A stretch of 64,000 nt of DNA, from assembly GCF_000373245.1 (NCBI RefSeq), contig NZ_KB890738.1, positions 752,064 to 816,063 of the forward strand, given 5' to 3'. This document shows, in pieces, positions 45,677 through 55,752 of this stretch. Each line of letters opens with the position of its first letter. The first letter of the stretch is position 1. This stretch comes from Echinicola pacifica DSM 19836 (lineage in GTDB: Bacteria > Bacteroidota > Bacteroidia > Cytophagales > Cyclobacteriaceae). A program made the translations under genes and the position numbers. The notes under the pieces are model-generated. The model ran no database searches. It saw only the letters and a list, made by a program, of their open reading frames with translations, and was not told the origin of the DNA.

Positions 45677-45908
45677 TTATTTTCTATTTTTATCAAAAAC
45701 AAGCTGTAAATTTCCATTGTTTCTTTTAAGCAGGCTAATTTTAAGCCAAAAATTTTAAATTTTGTCTGAATGGAAATGGCGTTATTCTTGTTGATCATTT
45801 TACCAACCCCAAAAATTAAAACGATCAATTCCATTCCGAACCGCTGTCAAGGACAGTTGTAGTAAGAAATTATTATTTTAATTATCGAAGAGAAAGTTAT
45901 TAGACTGA

Positions 45909-47177
45909 ATGAGTAAATATACGAGAAAATTAAAGAAACTATTCGAAACCGCTCCAGAGGCAGAAACAGCCGTATTGGTGGCTATTATTAAGCAAAGCCA
46001 ATCGGAGCTGGAAGTAGAAGAACACCTGGATGAATTGGCCTTCCTTACCGAGACCTTAGGGGCCAAGGAAGTGCATCGATTCACTCAAAGGCTGGAAAAA
46101 CCCGATATCCGGACTTTTGTAGGCTCAGGGAAACTCGAGGAAATCCAAACTTATGTGACGCATTTTGAGGTGGATATGGTGATCTTCGATGACGATCTTT
46201 CGCCTTCTCAAATGAGAAACCTCGAAAATGAGTTGAAAGTTAAAGTATATGATCGATCATTATTGATCCTGGACATCTTCCTCAAAAGAGCTCAAACTGC
46301 CCAAGCCAAAACTCAGGTGGAGCTGGCACGCTTCCAATACCTCCTGCCTAGACTGACCCGAATGTGGACTCACCTTGAGCGTCAGCGAGGGGGAACAGCC
46401 ACCAGGGGTGGTGCCGGTGAGAAGGAAATCGAGACAGATAAAAGGATGATCCGTAATCAGATCACGGTATTGAAGGAGAAGCTCAGGAAAATAGAGAAAC
46501 AAGGAGAAACCCAGCGTAAAGGCCGTAAGGGAATAGTAAGGGTGACCCTGGTAGGATATACCAATGTGGGCAAAAGTACCCTGATGAACCTGGTCACTAA
46601 ATCCGAAGTGCTGGCAGAAAATAAGCTTTTCGCAACGGTGGATTCCACCGTGAGGAAAGTGGTGTATGAAAATATTCCTTTCTTACTTTCTGATACCGTA
46701 GGGTTTATTCGTAAACTGCCTACCCACCTTATTGAGTCCTTTAAGTCCACCTTGATGGAGATTCAGGAATCAGACCTTTTGGTGCATGTGGTGGACATTT
46801 CTCATCCCAACTTTGAGGATCATATCGCGGTGGTCACCCAGACACTCAATGAGCTGGGGGCAGGTGACAAACCTATCTTATTGGTATTTAATAAAATCGA
46901 TATGGTGCCGCCAATGCCTTCTGAAGAAGAGTTGATGAATATGTCTGAACTGGAAGTAGAAGAAGCTAATTACCTTGATCTGGAGAAACTCCAGGCGGTT
47001 TATGCCAAAAAGACGGGAATAGATCCTGTAATTATGGCAGCCAAAAGCGGTACCAATATTGAGGCTTTTAGAGAATCCCTGATTCGTGAGGTGAAGAAGC
47101 AGCACCTTAAGATCTATCCACATTACCTCGAGGATGTCACTTATGACCTCTCCCAATTTGACGATTTAGAAGAATAA
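45909..47177 (+). CDS. hflX: GTPase HflX
   Basis: A 422-residue ribosome-associated GTPase that can split stalled or stressed 70S ribosomes. The N-terminal HflX domain (about 20-205; FVGSGKLEEI, FDDDLSPSQMRNLE) is followed by a coiled hinge (RGGTATRGGAGEKEIETD) and the G domain: G1 GYTNVGKST (216-224), G3 DTVGFI, G4 NKID near 313, and G5-like AKSG. Preceded by a 232-base divergent region shared with rfbC and followed by a strong terminator at 47205-47241. Single-gene unit. Confidence 0.96.
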   Translation: MSKYTRKLKKLFETAPEAETAVLVAIIKQSQSELEVEEHLDELAFLTETLGAKEVHRFTQRLEKPDIRTFVGSGKLEEIQTYVTHFEVDMVIFDDDLSPSQMRNLENELKVKVYDRSLLILDIFLKRAQTAQAKTQVELARFQYLLPRLTRMWTHLERQRGGTATRGGAGEKEIETDKRMIRNQITVLKEKLRKIEKQGETQRKGRKGIVRVTLVGYTNVGKSTLMNLVTKSEVLAENKLFATVDSTVRKVVYENIPFLLSDTVGFIRKLPTHLIESFKSTLMEIQESDLLVHVVDISHPNFEDHIAVVTQTLNELGAGDKPILLVFNKIDMVPPMPSEEELMNMSELEVEEANYLDLEKLQAVYAKKTGIDPVIMAAKSGTNIEAFRESLIREVKKQHLKIYPHYLEDVTYDLSQFDDLEE

Positions 47178-47785
47178 ATACTATAGGCCTCACAGCCCAT
47201 CAGTCCCCTCATCGGTTTCAATATGGAAGCCCGATGAGGGGATTTTTTTTTTTCTCGCCTTATAGTATTTACCTGATGACCTATTGGTAAAGTAAGAGGC
47301 CAGAACAATTCCTGGCAGTAAGGACAGTACAGGATCTATATCCATAGTATAGGTTATGAATCATGGAAAGGGATTAGTTGAGCGTTTTTTTGGTAGGAAC
47401 AGGAAGCTTCATTAGAATTCCGCATTCATGCATTTTTCCGAGAGGATAAATTATTTTCCTATTGGATACCAGTGAGATATGGCTTTTCGTTATTATTTAA
47501 CCTTAATTTTATTTCAAAAAATGGTAATAAAATCAATAAATGGTTAACTTATTACTTAACAAAAGGACTGAAAATTAGGAGCAGAAAATCTGCTTTTGGT
47601 TGAAGCCCCGCGGTTTAATAATTGCAGTAGGAGGGTCAATATGCACGTCATTTCCAAAGGAAACCCAATGAAATATCCAAGTCTTAACAAGTCCAGGATC
47701 TCCCTCACTATGCTGCAGATTGCTACCTTTCTTTCCTTTATTATTCTGCAAAGAAGAACTCATTCACTAACCCTTTTTTTTGCCT
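47178..47785. other. Intergenic region between hflX and phoH
   Basis: About 600 bases. It contains the strong hflX terminator (47205-47241 plus T tract). The rest is AT-rich with no protein frame I can support; the phoH promoter should lie in the last 200 bases. Confidence 0.6.
47205..47253 (+). terminator. Strong intrinsic terminator of hflX
   Basis: An 11-bp GC-rich stem (CCCCTCATCGG 47205-47215 with CCGATGAGGGG 47231-47241), 15-base loop, then an A and a tract of ten or more T to about 47251. It lies 28 bases after the hflX stop. Confidence 0.92.
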
Positions 47786-49150
47786 ATGCCTAGAGCTAAG
47801 AAGAATGAAAGTGACCGTAAAATCTTTGTATTAGACACCTCGGTCATCCTTTATGCCCATAATTCTATTATGAATTTTGCCGAGCACGATGTGGTCATTC
47901 CCATTACTGTCTTGGAAGAGTTGGATCAGTTTAAGAAGGGCAATGATTCCAAAAATTTTGAAGCCCGTGAATTTATCCGTCTTTTGGATAAGTTGTCCAA
48001 GGACAAGATGATCCATAAGTGGACCCCGCTGAATGGCAAGTCCAAAGGTAATTTTAAGGTGATGATGCATGCTGACGCCTTGGGACAAACCGAACATGTA
48101 AATGCGAATAAGGTTTTTGGGGAAGAAAAGAATGATCATAAGATCCTAAATTCCGCCTTAGACCTGAAGCATTCGGAAGAGGGAAGGAAAGTCATCCTCG
48201 TCAGTAAGGATATCAACCTACGCCTAAAGGCAAAATCTCTTGACATCCAAGCGGAGGATTATGAAACGGGCAAAATCAAGAACATCTCTGAGCTGGAGAA
48301 TACCGGAAAGGATGTCCTGGAAGGGGTAGATCCCGAAGTGATCAACCGGCTGTACGACTCGCATGAGGTGGAGGCCAAGGCGGTTTTAGGAACTCGGAAG
48401 AGGAAGTCCAACACCTATTATATCCTGAAAAGTGATAAGAATTCCGTATTAGCGTATTATAATGGCGAGGCCAATACCATTCAGCGTGTGGATAAGAAAT
48501 TGGCCTATAATATTAAACCTAGAAATGCAGAACAGACCTTTGCGCTGCATGCGATTACCAATCCTAATATAAAATTGGTGTCGGTTCAGGGGGTTGCAGG
48601 TACAGGTAAGACCCTGCTGGCACTGGCGGGAGCCCTGGAGCAGCGTCGAGAGTATAAGCAGATATTTCTGGCTCGGCCCATCGTCCCACTTAGCAATAAG
48701 GATATTGGCTACCTTCCCGGCGATATCAAGTCGAAGCTGAATCCCTATATGGAGCCACTTTGGGACAACCTGAAGTTCATCCAAAACCAATTCAAAGAAG
48801 GCGATAAGGAATATCAGAAGATCACGGAACTGGTAAATCAGGAAAAACTCGTGATTCAGCCCCTGGCTTATATTCGAGGAAGATCACTATCCAATATCTT
48901 CTTTATTGTGGATGAGGCCCAGAACCTCACTCCCCATGAAATCAAGACGATCATCAGCCGGGCTGGGGAGAATACTAAAATTGTCTTCACCGGGGATGTA
49001 CATCAGATCGATACCCCTTACCTAGACAGCCAAAGTAATGGACTCTCTTACCTGATCGATCGGGTAAAGGATCATCCACTCTATGCGCATATCAAACTAG
49101 AAAAAGGAGAGCGCTCCGAGCTCGCCAATCTAGCTAATGAGCTGCTGTAA
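47786..49150 (+). CDS. PhoH family ATPase with N-terminal PIN domain
   Basis: A 454-residue protein of the PhoH2/YlaK type: an N-terminal PIN RNase domain (about 10-150, with acidic residues in FVLDTSVIL, PITVLEELDQ and NDHKILNSALD) fused to a PhoH ATPase (about 240-450; Walker A GVAGTGKT, Walker B FIVDEAQN, sensor FTGDVHQIDTP). PIN-PhoH proteins couple RNA helicase and nuclease activity. ATG at 47786 is chosen over the TTG two codons upstream. No operon partner downstream; a bidirectional terminator follows. Confidence 0.93.
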   Translation: MPRAKKNESDRKIFVLDTSVILYAHNSIMNFAEHDVVIPITVLEELDQFKKGNDSKNFEAREFIRLLDKLSKDKMIHKWTPLNGKSKGNFKVMMHADALGQTEHVNANKVFGEEKNDHKILNSALDLKHSEEGRKVILVSKDINLRLKAKSLDIQAEDYETGKIKNISELENTGKDVLEGVDPEVINRLYDSHEVEAKAVLGTRKRKSNTYYILKSDKNSVLAYYNGEANTIQRVDKKLAYNIKPRNAEQTFALHAITNPNIKLVSVQGVAGTGKTLLALAGALEQRREYKQIFLARPIVPLSNKDIGYLPGDIKSKLNPYMEPLWDNLKFIQNQFKEGDKEYQKITELVNQEKLVIQPLAYIRGRSLSNIFFIVDEAQNLTPHEIKTIISRAGENTKIVFTGDVHQIDTPYLDSQSNGLSYLIDRVKDHPLYAHIKLEKGERSELANLANELL

Positions 49151-49454
49151 GCAGTCGCTAAATTGGAATAGGGCCTCTATTCTCCTTGGCTGATGGTATC
49201 AGAATCAGCAGATGAAAACGCTTATACGCGAAACACCTTGAATATTACCTAGGGCAAATGAATTTAAGTATCTGGTAATCGGGTGAACGATAGGGGTGAC
49301 GAGCTTAATGAGTTATACGTTATTAGTAAACTATAGCGAGGCAGCCAGGATGCTCAGCATAAGGACGGAGAAAGTACCTATAAACAAAACAAGCCTCCAA
49401 TAAATGGAGGCTTGTTTTAGTATATCCCTGAATATAATGGGGATGAAATAATGA
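49151..49454. other. Intergenic region between phoH and LytTR regulator
   Basis: About 300 bases. Nothing seen but the bidirectional terminator at 49386-49418. Confidence 0.6.
49386..49418. terminator. Bidirectional terminator between phoH and LytTR regulator
   Basis: A perfect 14-bp stem (49386-49399 and 49405-49418; core AAGCCTCCA) with a 5-base loop, A-rich on the left edge and T-rich on the right, so it serves the converging transcripts of phoH (plus) and the response regulator (minus). Confidence 0.85.
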
Positions 49455-50207
49455 TTAACTCTCTGTGATGGTATTAAGTTTAGCTAAGAAGCTATTATAA
49501 TATTGTCTTCCTACCTGCACTGTGGCGCCCCCTTTGAGGTTGATTTCCTTAGTGCTAAAGCTGGATATCTGAGCCAGCTGCACGATATAGGATTTCTGCA
49601 CCCTCAGGAATAGGTTAGAAGGTAATTTTTCTTCCATTTCCTTCATCGATTTTCTGATGGTATAGGTCTTTTCTTTGGTGAAAATAGAGACCATATTTCC
49701 ATTGGCTTCGACATAGAAGATGTCGCCATAATCCACTTTTTCGAAAGCATTATCAGATTTGATATAGACGGCATCCGTGACCATATACGGACTTTCTGCA
49801 TGAGCCTTAGGTGCTTCGACACTGGTGGGCTGCGTACGTCTGTTGTATAGTACAATTTCCACGATAGCGTGGATATCATTGGTATTAAAAGGCTTCACAA
49901 TAAAACCTGCCGGATGGATCCTTTTAGCTCTTTCGATGATGGAAGGATCACTATAAGAAGTTACATAAACAATAGGTGCATCGACCATTTGCTGAATGAT
50001 TTCACCCAGCTCAATGCCATCTTTATCACCTTTCAGTTTGATATCCATAAAGACCAGGTCAGGTCGGTATTTTTTGATAACCTTGATCGCTTGGTTGGCG
50101 GAATTGGCAATATCGATATTTATATAACCTAAAAGTTCGAGGATCTCCTCGATATTTTCTGCAATATCCGGATCGTCCTCAACAACCAAAATTCTTTCTT
50201 CTTTCAT
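49455..50207 (-). CDS. LytTR-family response regulator (stand-alone)
   Basis: A 250-residue two-component response regulator: receiver domain (about 3-120) with acidic pocket E10-D11-D12, phospho-acceptor D55 (LVFMDIKLKG) and lysine near 105 (IVKPF), then a LytTR DNA-binding domain (about 150-245; IFYVEANGNMVSIFTKEKTYTIRKSMKEMEEKLP). The domains are joined by a Pro/Ala/Glu linker. No kinase adjoins it; the next gene upstream is another LytTR regulator 143 bases away. Cognate kinase unknown. Confidence 0.93.
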   Translation of the reverse strand: MKEERILVVEDDPDIAENIEEILELLGYINIDIANSANQAIKVIKKYRPDLVFMDIKLKGDKDGIELGEIIQQMVDAPIVYVTSYSDPSIIERAKRIHPAGFIVKPFNTNDIHAIVEIVLYNRRTQPTSVEAPKAHAESPYMVTDAVYIKSDNAFEKVDYGDIFYVEANGNMVSIFTKEKTYTIRKSMKEMEEKLPSNLFLRVQKSYIVQLAQISSFSTKEINLKGGATVQVGRQYYNSFLAKLNTITES

Positions 50208-50350
50208 AATATCGTGTGGTTGGTATTATTTTTTGGTGAAGTTAAGATTTTTATTGGCTTTTTAAACCGTAAAAGAAATCTATATACTATCATCCAATTG
50301 AAAATGGGGATATAAATCCACAAAAACAATTTGTCAACAGCGTTTTTTTA

Positions 50351-51091
50351 TCATAAACTCATCATATCCTTAAATCGGGCGGCTTGTCGGCGACTGACTT
50401 CGATGCGATCGCCGCCTTTTAAGGTGACCACTAAGCCCCCGTTAAACCATGGTTCTATGCCTTCTACCCAGCCTAAATTGATGATGTGTTTTCTGCTGGC
50501 ACGGAAGAAAGCCTTCTCGTCCAGCCGCTCATCCAGCGCATTGAGAGACTTATGGATCATAGGCTTATTATTGCCAAAATATACTTTTATATAATTGCCA
50601 TCAGACTCAAATAACCGGACTTCCTGAAGGCGGACAAACCAGCATCGGTCGCCATCCTTTACAAAAACCTGATCCTCAAGGGTCAGCTTTTTGTCATCAG
50701 GAGCGGAGATCTTTTCTTCGGCCTTTTCCTCAGCTTCTAACTTGGCTCTGGATTGCAGCTTGAGAATAGCCTCAGACAGCCGGGAAGGCTCTATGGGCTT
50801 CAGCAAATAATCCAGGGCGTTGACCTCAAAAGCTTTGAGAGCAAACTCGTCATAGGCCGTGGTGAAGATCACATCTGGTACCGCATCCAGTTCCGCCAAT
50901 AGATCAAAACCGGTTTTTTCGGGCATCTGGATGTCTAAAAATATTACATCGGGCCTCAACGCCTCGATTTTTTCCTTGGCGTCTTCCACATTTACTGCTT
51001 CTCCCACCACTTCTATCCCCTGCTGGGTGCTCAGTAGGTTGATCAGCTCTTTTCTCGCCAATCTTTCATCGTCTATAACTAATGCGCGCAT
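50351..51091 (-). CDS. LytTR-family response regulator paired with LytS-like kinase
   Basis: A 246-residue LytTR regulator with acidic pocket D7-D8, phospho-acceptor D53 (VIFLDIQMPEKTG), lysine in LLKPIEPSRL, a Glu/Lys-rich linker (KLEAEEKAEEKISAPDDKK) and a LytTR output domain (about 135-245; VRLFESDGNYIKVYFG, RASRKHIINLGWVEGIEPW). It follows the sensor kinase gene by 19 bases in the same direction, so they form an operon and almost certainly a signalling pair (51111-52160 kinase). Target promoters unknown. Confidence 0.94.
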   Translation of the reverse strand: MRALVIDDERLARKELINLLSTQQGIEVVGEAVNVEDAKEKIEALRPDVIFLDIQMPEKTGFDLLAELDAVPDVIFTTAYDEFALKAFEVNALDYLLKPIEPSRLSEAILKLQSRAKLEAEEKAEEKISAPDDKKLTLEDQVFVKDGDRCWFVRLQEVRLFESDGNYIKVYFGNNKPMIHKSLNALDERLDEKAFFRASRKHIINLGWVEGIEPWFNGGLVVTLKGGDRIEVSRRQAARFKDMMSL

Positions 51092-51110
51092 GCTGAATTT
51101 ATTTAGGTCT

Positions 51111-52160
51111 TTAATCTAATGTACTATTTTGTTTTGGGATTTTAATTTCTGTTACCACATACTCACTATCGAAGTTTTTCATTTTGAAAAATGCCCTGCT
51201 TCCATAGATCAATTTTAGTCGCTGGATGGTATTGCTGATGCCATGGCCACTGCCGGCGACTTTTCGAGTGCTATTGCTGGCAAGCTGCCCACTGTTTTTG
51301 ATGGCGATATAGAGGTCGCCCGTGAGCCCCACTGTGCAGCTGATATGGACTAGCCCTCCTTTCATGCGGTTCGATATCCCATGCTTGATGGCGTTCTCCA
51401 CGATCGTCTGTAGCATCATCGGAGGGATCTTGAAGCGGTAAGCCTCCTTCTCAATCTCATACTTCACCGCCAGACGCTCCTCAAATCTGATCCCCTCCAG
51501 GTCCAAATAATCCTTCACAATCTTGATCTCATCACTGAAATCAATCGTACGCTTCTTATCCATAATTAAGGAATATCGCAGGATATTGCTGAGCTGGGTG
51601 ATCGCCTCTTTAGACTTTGGGGGATTTTCATCCACCAATGCCCTAACGCTGTTTAAAGCATTAAATATAAAATGTGGGTTGAGCTGACTCCTCAATTGGT
51701 TGAGCTTTATTTCGTTGATCTTAGCCTGATACTTCAGCGTAAAATTATAGTTTTCCAGAAAGTGGTATAAGAAATACATCATTGCCCAAAGGGCATAATA
51801 TAGAAAACTGATGAACATATTTACCAGCAATACGCTCGGCTGTAGGTCCTCCCGAACCCTCAAAATCCCAAATATCCAGTTGATCAATACGGTGGCGACC
51901 ACATTGCCAAAACTCAATATCAATAAGGAAAGCACCGCATGGGTGAGCAGATCTGATAGCTTATAACTAAACCAGCCTTTGCTCTTGATAATATGTCTAA
52001 AAAAATGGGTGGATAAAAAATAAAAGGCGCCTAAACTTAAATAAGCACCCACCTGAACAGAGGTGATGCCCCTTATCAAAGAGACAAAAAATAAATTGAT
52101 CACCGCAAAGGCAGACCAACCTAAAATCTGAAAGATCCAATATAATCTACTTCTATCCAT
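51111..52160 (-). CDS. LytS/YehU-type sensor histidine kinase
   Basis: A 349-residue membrane kinase with four hydrophobic segments (about 7-29, 38-58, 71-100 and 110-134), a short coil, and the PF06580 His_kinase domain with phospho-accepting H163 in LNPHFIFNALNS. The ATPase part has the N box (IVENAIKHGISN) and GSGHGISNTIQRL. There is no dedicated sensor domain beyond the membrane segments. It forms an operon with the LytTR regulator at 50351-51091. Confidence 0.93.
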   Translation of the reverse strand: MDRSRLYWIFQILGWSAFAVINLFFVSLIRGITSVQVGAYLSLGAFYFLSTHFFRHIIKSKGWFSYKLSDLLTHAVLSLLILSFGNVVATVLINWIFGILRVREDLQPSVLLVNMFISFLYYALWAMMYFLYHFLENYNFTLKYQAKINEIKLNQLRSQLNPHFIFNALNSVRALVDENPPKSKEAITQLSNILRYSLIMDKKRTIDFSDEIKIVKDYLDLEGIRFEERLAVKYEIEKEAYRFKIPPMMLQTIVENAIKHGISNRMKGGLVHISCTVGLTGDLYIAIKNSGQLASNSTRKVAGSGHGISNTIQRLKLIYGSRAFFKMKNFDSEYVVTEIKIPKQNSTLD

Positions 52161-52535
52161 TCACTACCAAATATAAGGAAGTCTAGGCATCTCACTAGTA
52201 TTTTTTTATTAATGGAAGGTCCAAAGGCTGAAAGGAAACTAGCCAGGAGCCTTTTCTTTCTCCGTCAAAAGCTCACTGTCTGACCCTTACTCAGAGGTCC
52301 CTTTACCCAAATTAGGAAAAAGGAAAAATAGAAAAGGCCTTTGCTCCCTAGGAGCATAGACCTATCGTCACTAAATAATTATAAACTTAATCTCTTCATT
52401 TTGAGCAAACGAGCAAATAGCAAATAAGGGGCTGGCTAAGGATATAGCCAGGACTGCTGGCATGAAGATAAGCTGGCTACCTATCCCTGAATGCCCAAGC
52501 GGCCTTTTTCGGGGCTGCCTGGGCGATTATAGGTT
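52161..52535. other. Intergenic region between kinase gene and uvrA
   Basis: About 375 bases on the same strand, between the uvrA stop and the kinase start. A small palindrome TGCTCC/GGAGCA lies at 52342-52356, and a GC-rich imperfect stem at about 52493-52524 could be the uvrA terminator but I cannot support it firmly. Confidence 0.4.
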
Positions 52536-55382
52536 TTAAGCTTTAGTAGCCATATTGGCTTCTAGCTCTATTTTCAAGAATTTTGCAGTATGGCTTTTCT
52601 TATGATTAGCGACTTTCTCCGGCAGGCCTTCCACGAGGATCTGGCCACCTTTGTCACCACCTTCTGGTCCCAGATCAATGATATAATCGGCCACTTTGAT
52701 GACGTCCAGATTATGCTCGATGATCAATACCGTATTGCCCTTATCGACTAGCCTATTGAGTACCTCGAGCAGGTGTTCGATATCCTTGAAGTGTAAGCCG
52801 GTGGTGGGCTCATCTAGGATATAGAAGGTCTTTCCAGTGTCTTTCTTGCTGAGTTCTGTGGCTAATTTCACCCTTTGAGCCTCTCCTCCAGAGAGGGTAG
52901 TGGCATGCTGTCCGAGAGTAATATAGCCAAGACCTACATCATTTAGAGTTTGGATTTTCCGCAATATTTTCGGGTGCTTTTCGAAGAAATCCACCGCTTG
53001 CTCCACCGTCATATCCAATACATCGGAGATCGATTTCCCTTTAAATCGAACCTCGAGCGTTTCCCGATTATAGCGCTTGCCTTTGCAGGTTTCACAAGGA
53101 ATATGCACATCAGGAAGGAAGTCCATCTCGATTAGTTTCATCCCTGCCCCTTCGCAGTCCTCACATCGACCTCCTTTTACATTAAAGCTAAACCTTCCTG
53201 GCTTATAGCCCCTGATTTTGGCTTCTGGAAGCTCGGTAAATAAGGCACGAATATCGGTAAATACCCCCGTATAAGTTGCTGGATTGGAGCGTGGCGTTCT
53301 GCCAATGGGTGATTGGTCCACCTCGATCACCTTATCCAGATGCTCCAGGCCTTCGATCTTATCATGGGCCATTGGCTCTTTTCTAGACCGGTAAAAATGC
53401 TGGTTAAGAAGTGGAAATAAAGTCTCATGGATCAGGGTACTTTTCCCACTTCCGGAGACCCCACTTACGCTGATCATGGTTCCCAAGGGAAGTTTTAAAT
53501 TGACATTTTTGAGGTTGTTCCCTCTGGCGTTGAAGAGTTTCAGGAACTTGCCGCTGCCCTTACGTCTGCTGCTTGGAATGGCGATTTGCTCGCTGCCGTT
53601 CAGGTATTTGGCCGTCAGGCTATTCTGCTTCAGAAACTCTGCCGGCGTGCCCTGAGCGACGATATGGCCGCCATGCCTCCCTGCTCCTGGTCCAATATCC
53701 ACCACATAATCGGCATCTAGCATCATGTCCTTATCATGCTCCACCACGAGGACGGAGTTGCCGAGGTCACGCAGGTCCTGGAGGGCCTTGATAAGCTTGA
53801 CATTATCCCGCTGGTGCAGGCCTATGCTGGGCTCATCCAGAATATACAATACTCCCACCAGCTGGGTGCCGATCTGGGTGGCTAGGCGGATTCTCTGAGC
53901 CTCTCCTCCAGATAGCGAGCGCAGGGGTCTATTCAGTGATAGGTAGTCCAGGCCGATGTCCAGTAGAAAGCCGATTCTCTTTCTGATTTCCTTTAGGACT
54001 TCGGCGCCTATTAGTTTTTGCTTTTCGGTGAGCTTATCATCTATCTGGTCAAACCACTCTCCAAGCTGCCGAATATCCATCATGGCAAGTTCACCAATAT
54101 GCTTTTCGGCAATATAGAAGTGCAGTGATTCCTTCTTCAATCGATAGCCTTCACATTCGGGGCAGGTGCGGGTGCTGGTAAAATCGCCAATCCACTTTTG
54201 GATTTTTTCGGATCCTCCCTCTTGCTGCTTCTGTAGGAAGCTGATGATTCCCTCAAAGGTGGTAGTCCATTTGGTGCCGGGGTGTTTTACAGAATCCACC
54301 TCCACAGGCATCTTGTCGCCATACAGCAATACATTCAATACCTGCTCATCAAATTTCTCGATGGGCGTGGATAGGCTGGCCTTAAATTCCTTGAGGATTG
54401 CCTCTATTTTCTTGAAAATCCAGATGTCTCTATACTCTCCCAGCGGGGCGATACCACCTCGGGAGATGCTAAGTTTAGGATTGGGAATTATATTTTCCTT
54501 GGTGATTTCTTCGATTACCCCCAGGCCGTTGCAGGAGGGGCAGGCGCCATAGGGGCTGTTGAAGGAGAAGGCGTTTGGTGCGGGCTCATCATAGGAAAGG
54601 CCGGTGGTGGGGTCCATCAGGAATTTTGAGAAATGGTGAATTTGACCCTCTTCTTCCCGAAGCATAATGATGCCCTTTCCATGTTGCAGGGCAGTTTTGA
54701 CGGACTGAGTAATGCGGTATCGGTCTTCTTCTTCCGCTATTATGCGATCCACCACGATCTCTATATCATGGATCTTATACCGATCCACCTGCATTTTTGG
54801 GACCATCTCCATCACCACACCATCCACTCGGACTTTGGAGAAACCCATTTTTCGGATTTGCTCAAACAACTCCCGGTAATGCCCTTTACGGCCTTTTACC
54901 ACCGGCGCCAGCACATAGAGTTTTTTGCCAGCAAAGTGGTCCATCAGCTGATCGATGATCTGATCTTCGGTTTGACGGATCATCTTTTTGCCAGATAGAT
55001 AACTGAAGGCCTCCCCCGAGCGGGCATAGAGCAGCCGCATAAAATCGTATATCTCCGTCACCGTGCCCACTGTGGATCGCGGATTCTTGGAAGTGGTCTT
55101 CTGCTCGATGGAGATCACCGGCGATAGACCATTGATCTTATCCACATCGGGCCTTTCCATGCCGCCTAAAAACGACCTGGCGTAGGCAGAGAAGCTCTCC
55201 ATATACCGCCGTTGACCTTCTGCATAGATGGTGTCAAAGGCCAGGGAGCTCTTACCGCTTCCGCTTAGCCCAGTGATTACCACCAGTTTATTTCTAGGTA
55301 TATTGAGGTCTAGGTTTTTTAAATTATGCTCCCTAGCACCATATATTTCAATTTGTTCTTCTTTTGCTACTGATTTGGTCAT
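52536..55382 (-). CDS. uvrA: UvrABC excinuclease subunit A
   Basis: A complete 948-residue UvrA, the damage-recognition ATPase of nucleotide excision repair. Two ABC ATPase modules: Walker [10 protein letters not shown] near residue 36-44 and GVSGSGKST near 640-648, ABC signatures [12 protein letters not shown] and [12 protein letters not shown], Walker [11 protein letters not shown] and [10 protein letters not shown]. Zinc-module cysteines are present (CPSCNGLG with CPECEGYR, and CEDCEGAG with CETCKGKR). Normal length. It is a single-gene unit; upstream lies a palindrome and a -7-like box (55418-55442). Confidence 0.97.
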   Translation of the reverse strand: MTKSVAKEEQIEIYGAREHNLKNLDLNIPRNKLVVITGLSGSGKSSLAFDTIYAEGQRRYMESFSAYARSFLGGMERPDVDKINGLSPVISIEQKTTSKNPRSTVGTVTEIYDFMRLLYARSGEAFSYLSGKKMIRQTEDQIIDQLMDHFAGKKLYVLAPVVKGRKGHYRELFEQIRKMGFSKVRVDGVVMEMVPKMQVDRYKIHDIEIVVDRIIAEEEDRYRITQSVKTALQHGKGIIMLREEEGQIHHFSKFLMDPTTGLSYDEPAPNAFSFNSPYGACPSCNGLGVIEEITKENIIPNPKLSISRGGIAPLGEYRDIWIFKKIEAILKEFKASLSTPIEKFDEQVLNVLLYGDKMPVEVDSVKHPGTKWTTTFEGIISFLQKQQEGGSEKIQKWIGDFTSTRTCPECEGYRLKKESLHFYIAEKHIGELAMMDIRQLGEWFDQIDDKLTEKQKLIGAEVLKEIRKRIGFLLDIGLDYLSLNRPLRSLSGGEAQRIRLATQIGTQLVGVLYILDEPSIGLHQRDNVKLIKALQDLRDLGNSVLVVEHDKDMMLDADYVVDIGPGAGRHGGHIVAQGTPAEFLKQNSLTAKYLNGSEQIAIPSSRRKGSGKFLKLFNARGNNLKNVNLKLPLGTMISVSGVSGSGKSTLIHETLFPLLNQHFYRSRKEPMAHDKIEGLEHLDKVIEVDQSPIGRTPRSNPATYTGVFTDIRALFTELPEAKIRGYKPGRFSFNVKGGRCEDCEGAGMKLIEMDFLPDVHIPCETCKGKRYNRETLEVRFKGKSISDVLDMTVEQAVDFFEKHPKILRKIQTLNDVGLGYITLGQHATTLSGGEAQRVKLATELSKKDTGKTFYILDEPTTGLHFKDIEHLLEVLNRLVDKGNTVLIIEHNLDVIKVADYIIDLGPEGGDKGGQILVEGLPEKVANHKKSHTAKFLKIELEANMATKA

Positions 55383-55417
55383 CTAAGATCCTGTATTTAG
55401 CCATTTTTAAATTCTCA

Positions 55418-55425
55418 CAAAAATA
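55418..55425 (-). promoter_or_regulatory. Candidate -7 box for uvrA
   Basis: On the minus strand this reads TATTTTTG, a match to TAnnTTTG, 36 bases upstream of the uvrA start. No TTTG -33 box is apparent. Confidence 0.3.
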
Positions 55426-55429
55426 GGAA

Positions 55430-55442
55430 TATTCGCCGAATA
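55430..55442. promoter_or_regulatory. Perfect palindrome in the uvrA promoter region
   Basis: TATTCGCCGAATA is a perfect 13-base palindrome (6-bp arms, one central base). It lies between the expected -33 and -7 positions of the candidate uvrA promoter, where a repressor such as LexA would sit. It is not seen upstream of uvrB, so a shared regulator is not shown. Confidence 0.4.
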
Positions 55443-55752
55443 CTCTTTAGTCTTATCCTAACCCAAATTAATGCCAATTAGTTTGGTATCCAATCATCAA
55501 CCCCTCAGCCGCACATCAAAGCTCTGCCTCAAGCTCTGCCCCCAAACCCTTCTATGCTGCGTAAAGGAGCGGATAGGGGCTGAGTTGTGGTGTCGATAAG
55601 TGCCGATTTAGTGTCCAGGTTTAGAGAAAGTATAGGTTTATCAGCCTATCCTCTGGCGGTAGTTTTTTTATTTTTAGTAGGCTGCGCCAAAATTAATTAT
55701 ACTCTTCATTCATGAGCTTCCAGACCAAGAGAGAGGCGTTGCACCTCGGGAT

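Larger units (their letters stand above)
55383..55752. other. Intergenic region upstream of uvrA
   Basis: About 370 bases between two minus-strand genes. It holds the candidate uvrA promoter and palindrome (55418-55442). I see no gene and no clear terminator for the downstream NagX-like gene. Confidence 0.5.

Noticed and set aside
47596..47793. 65-codon plus-strand frame just before phoH
   Set aside because: It overlaps the phoH start in another frame and reads as unstructured sequence.
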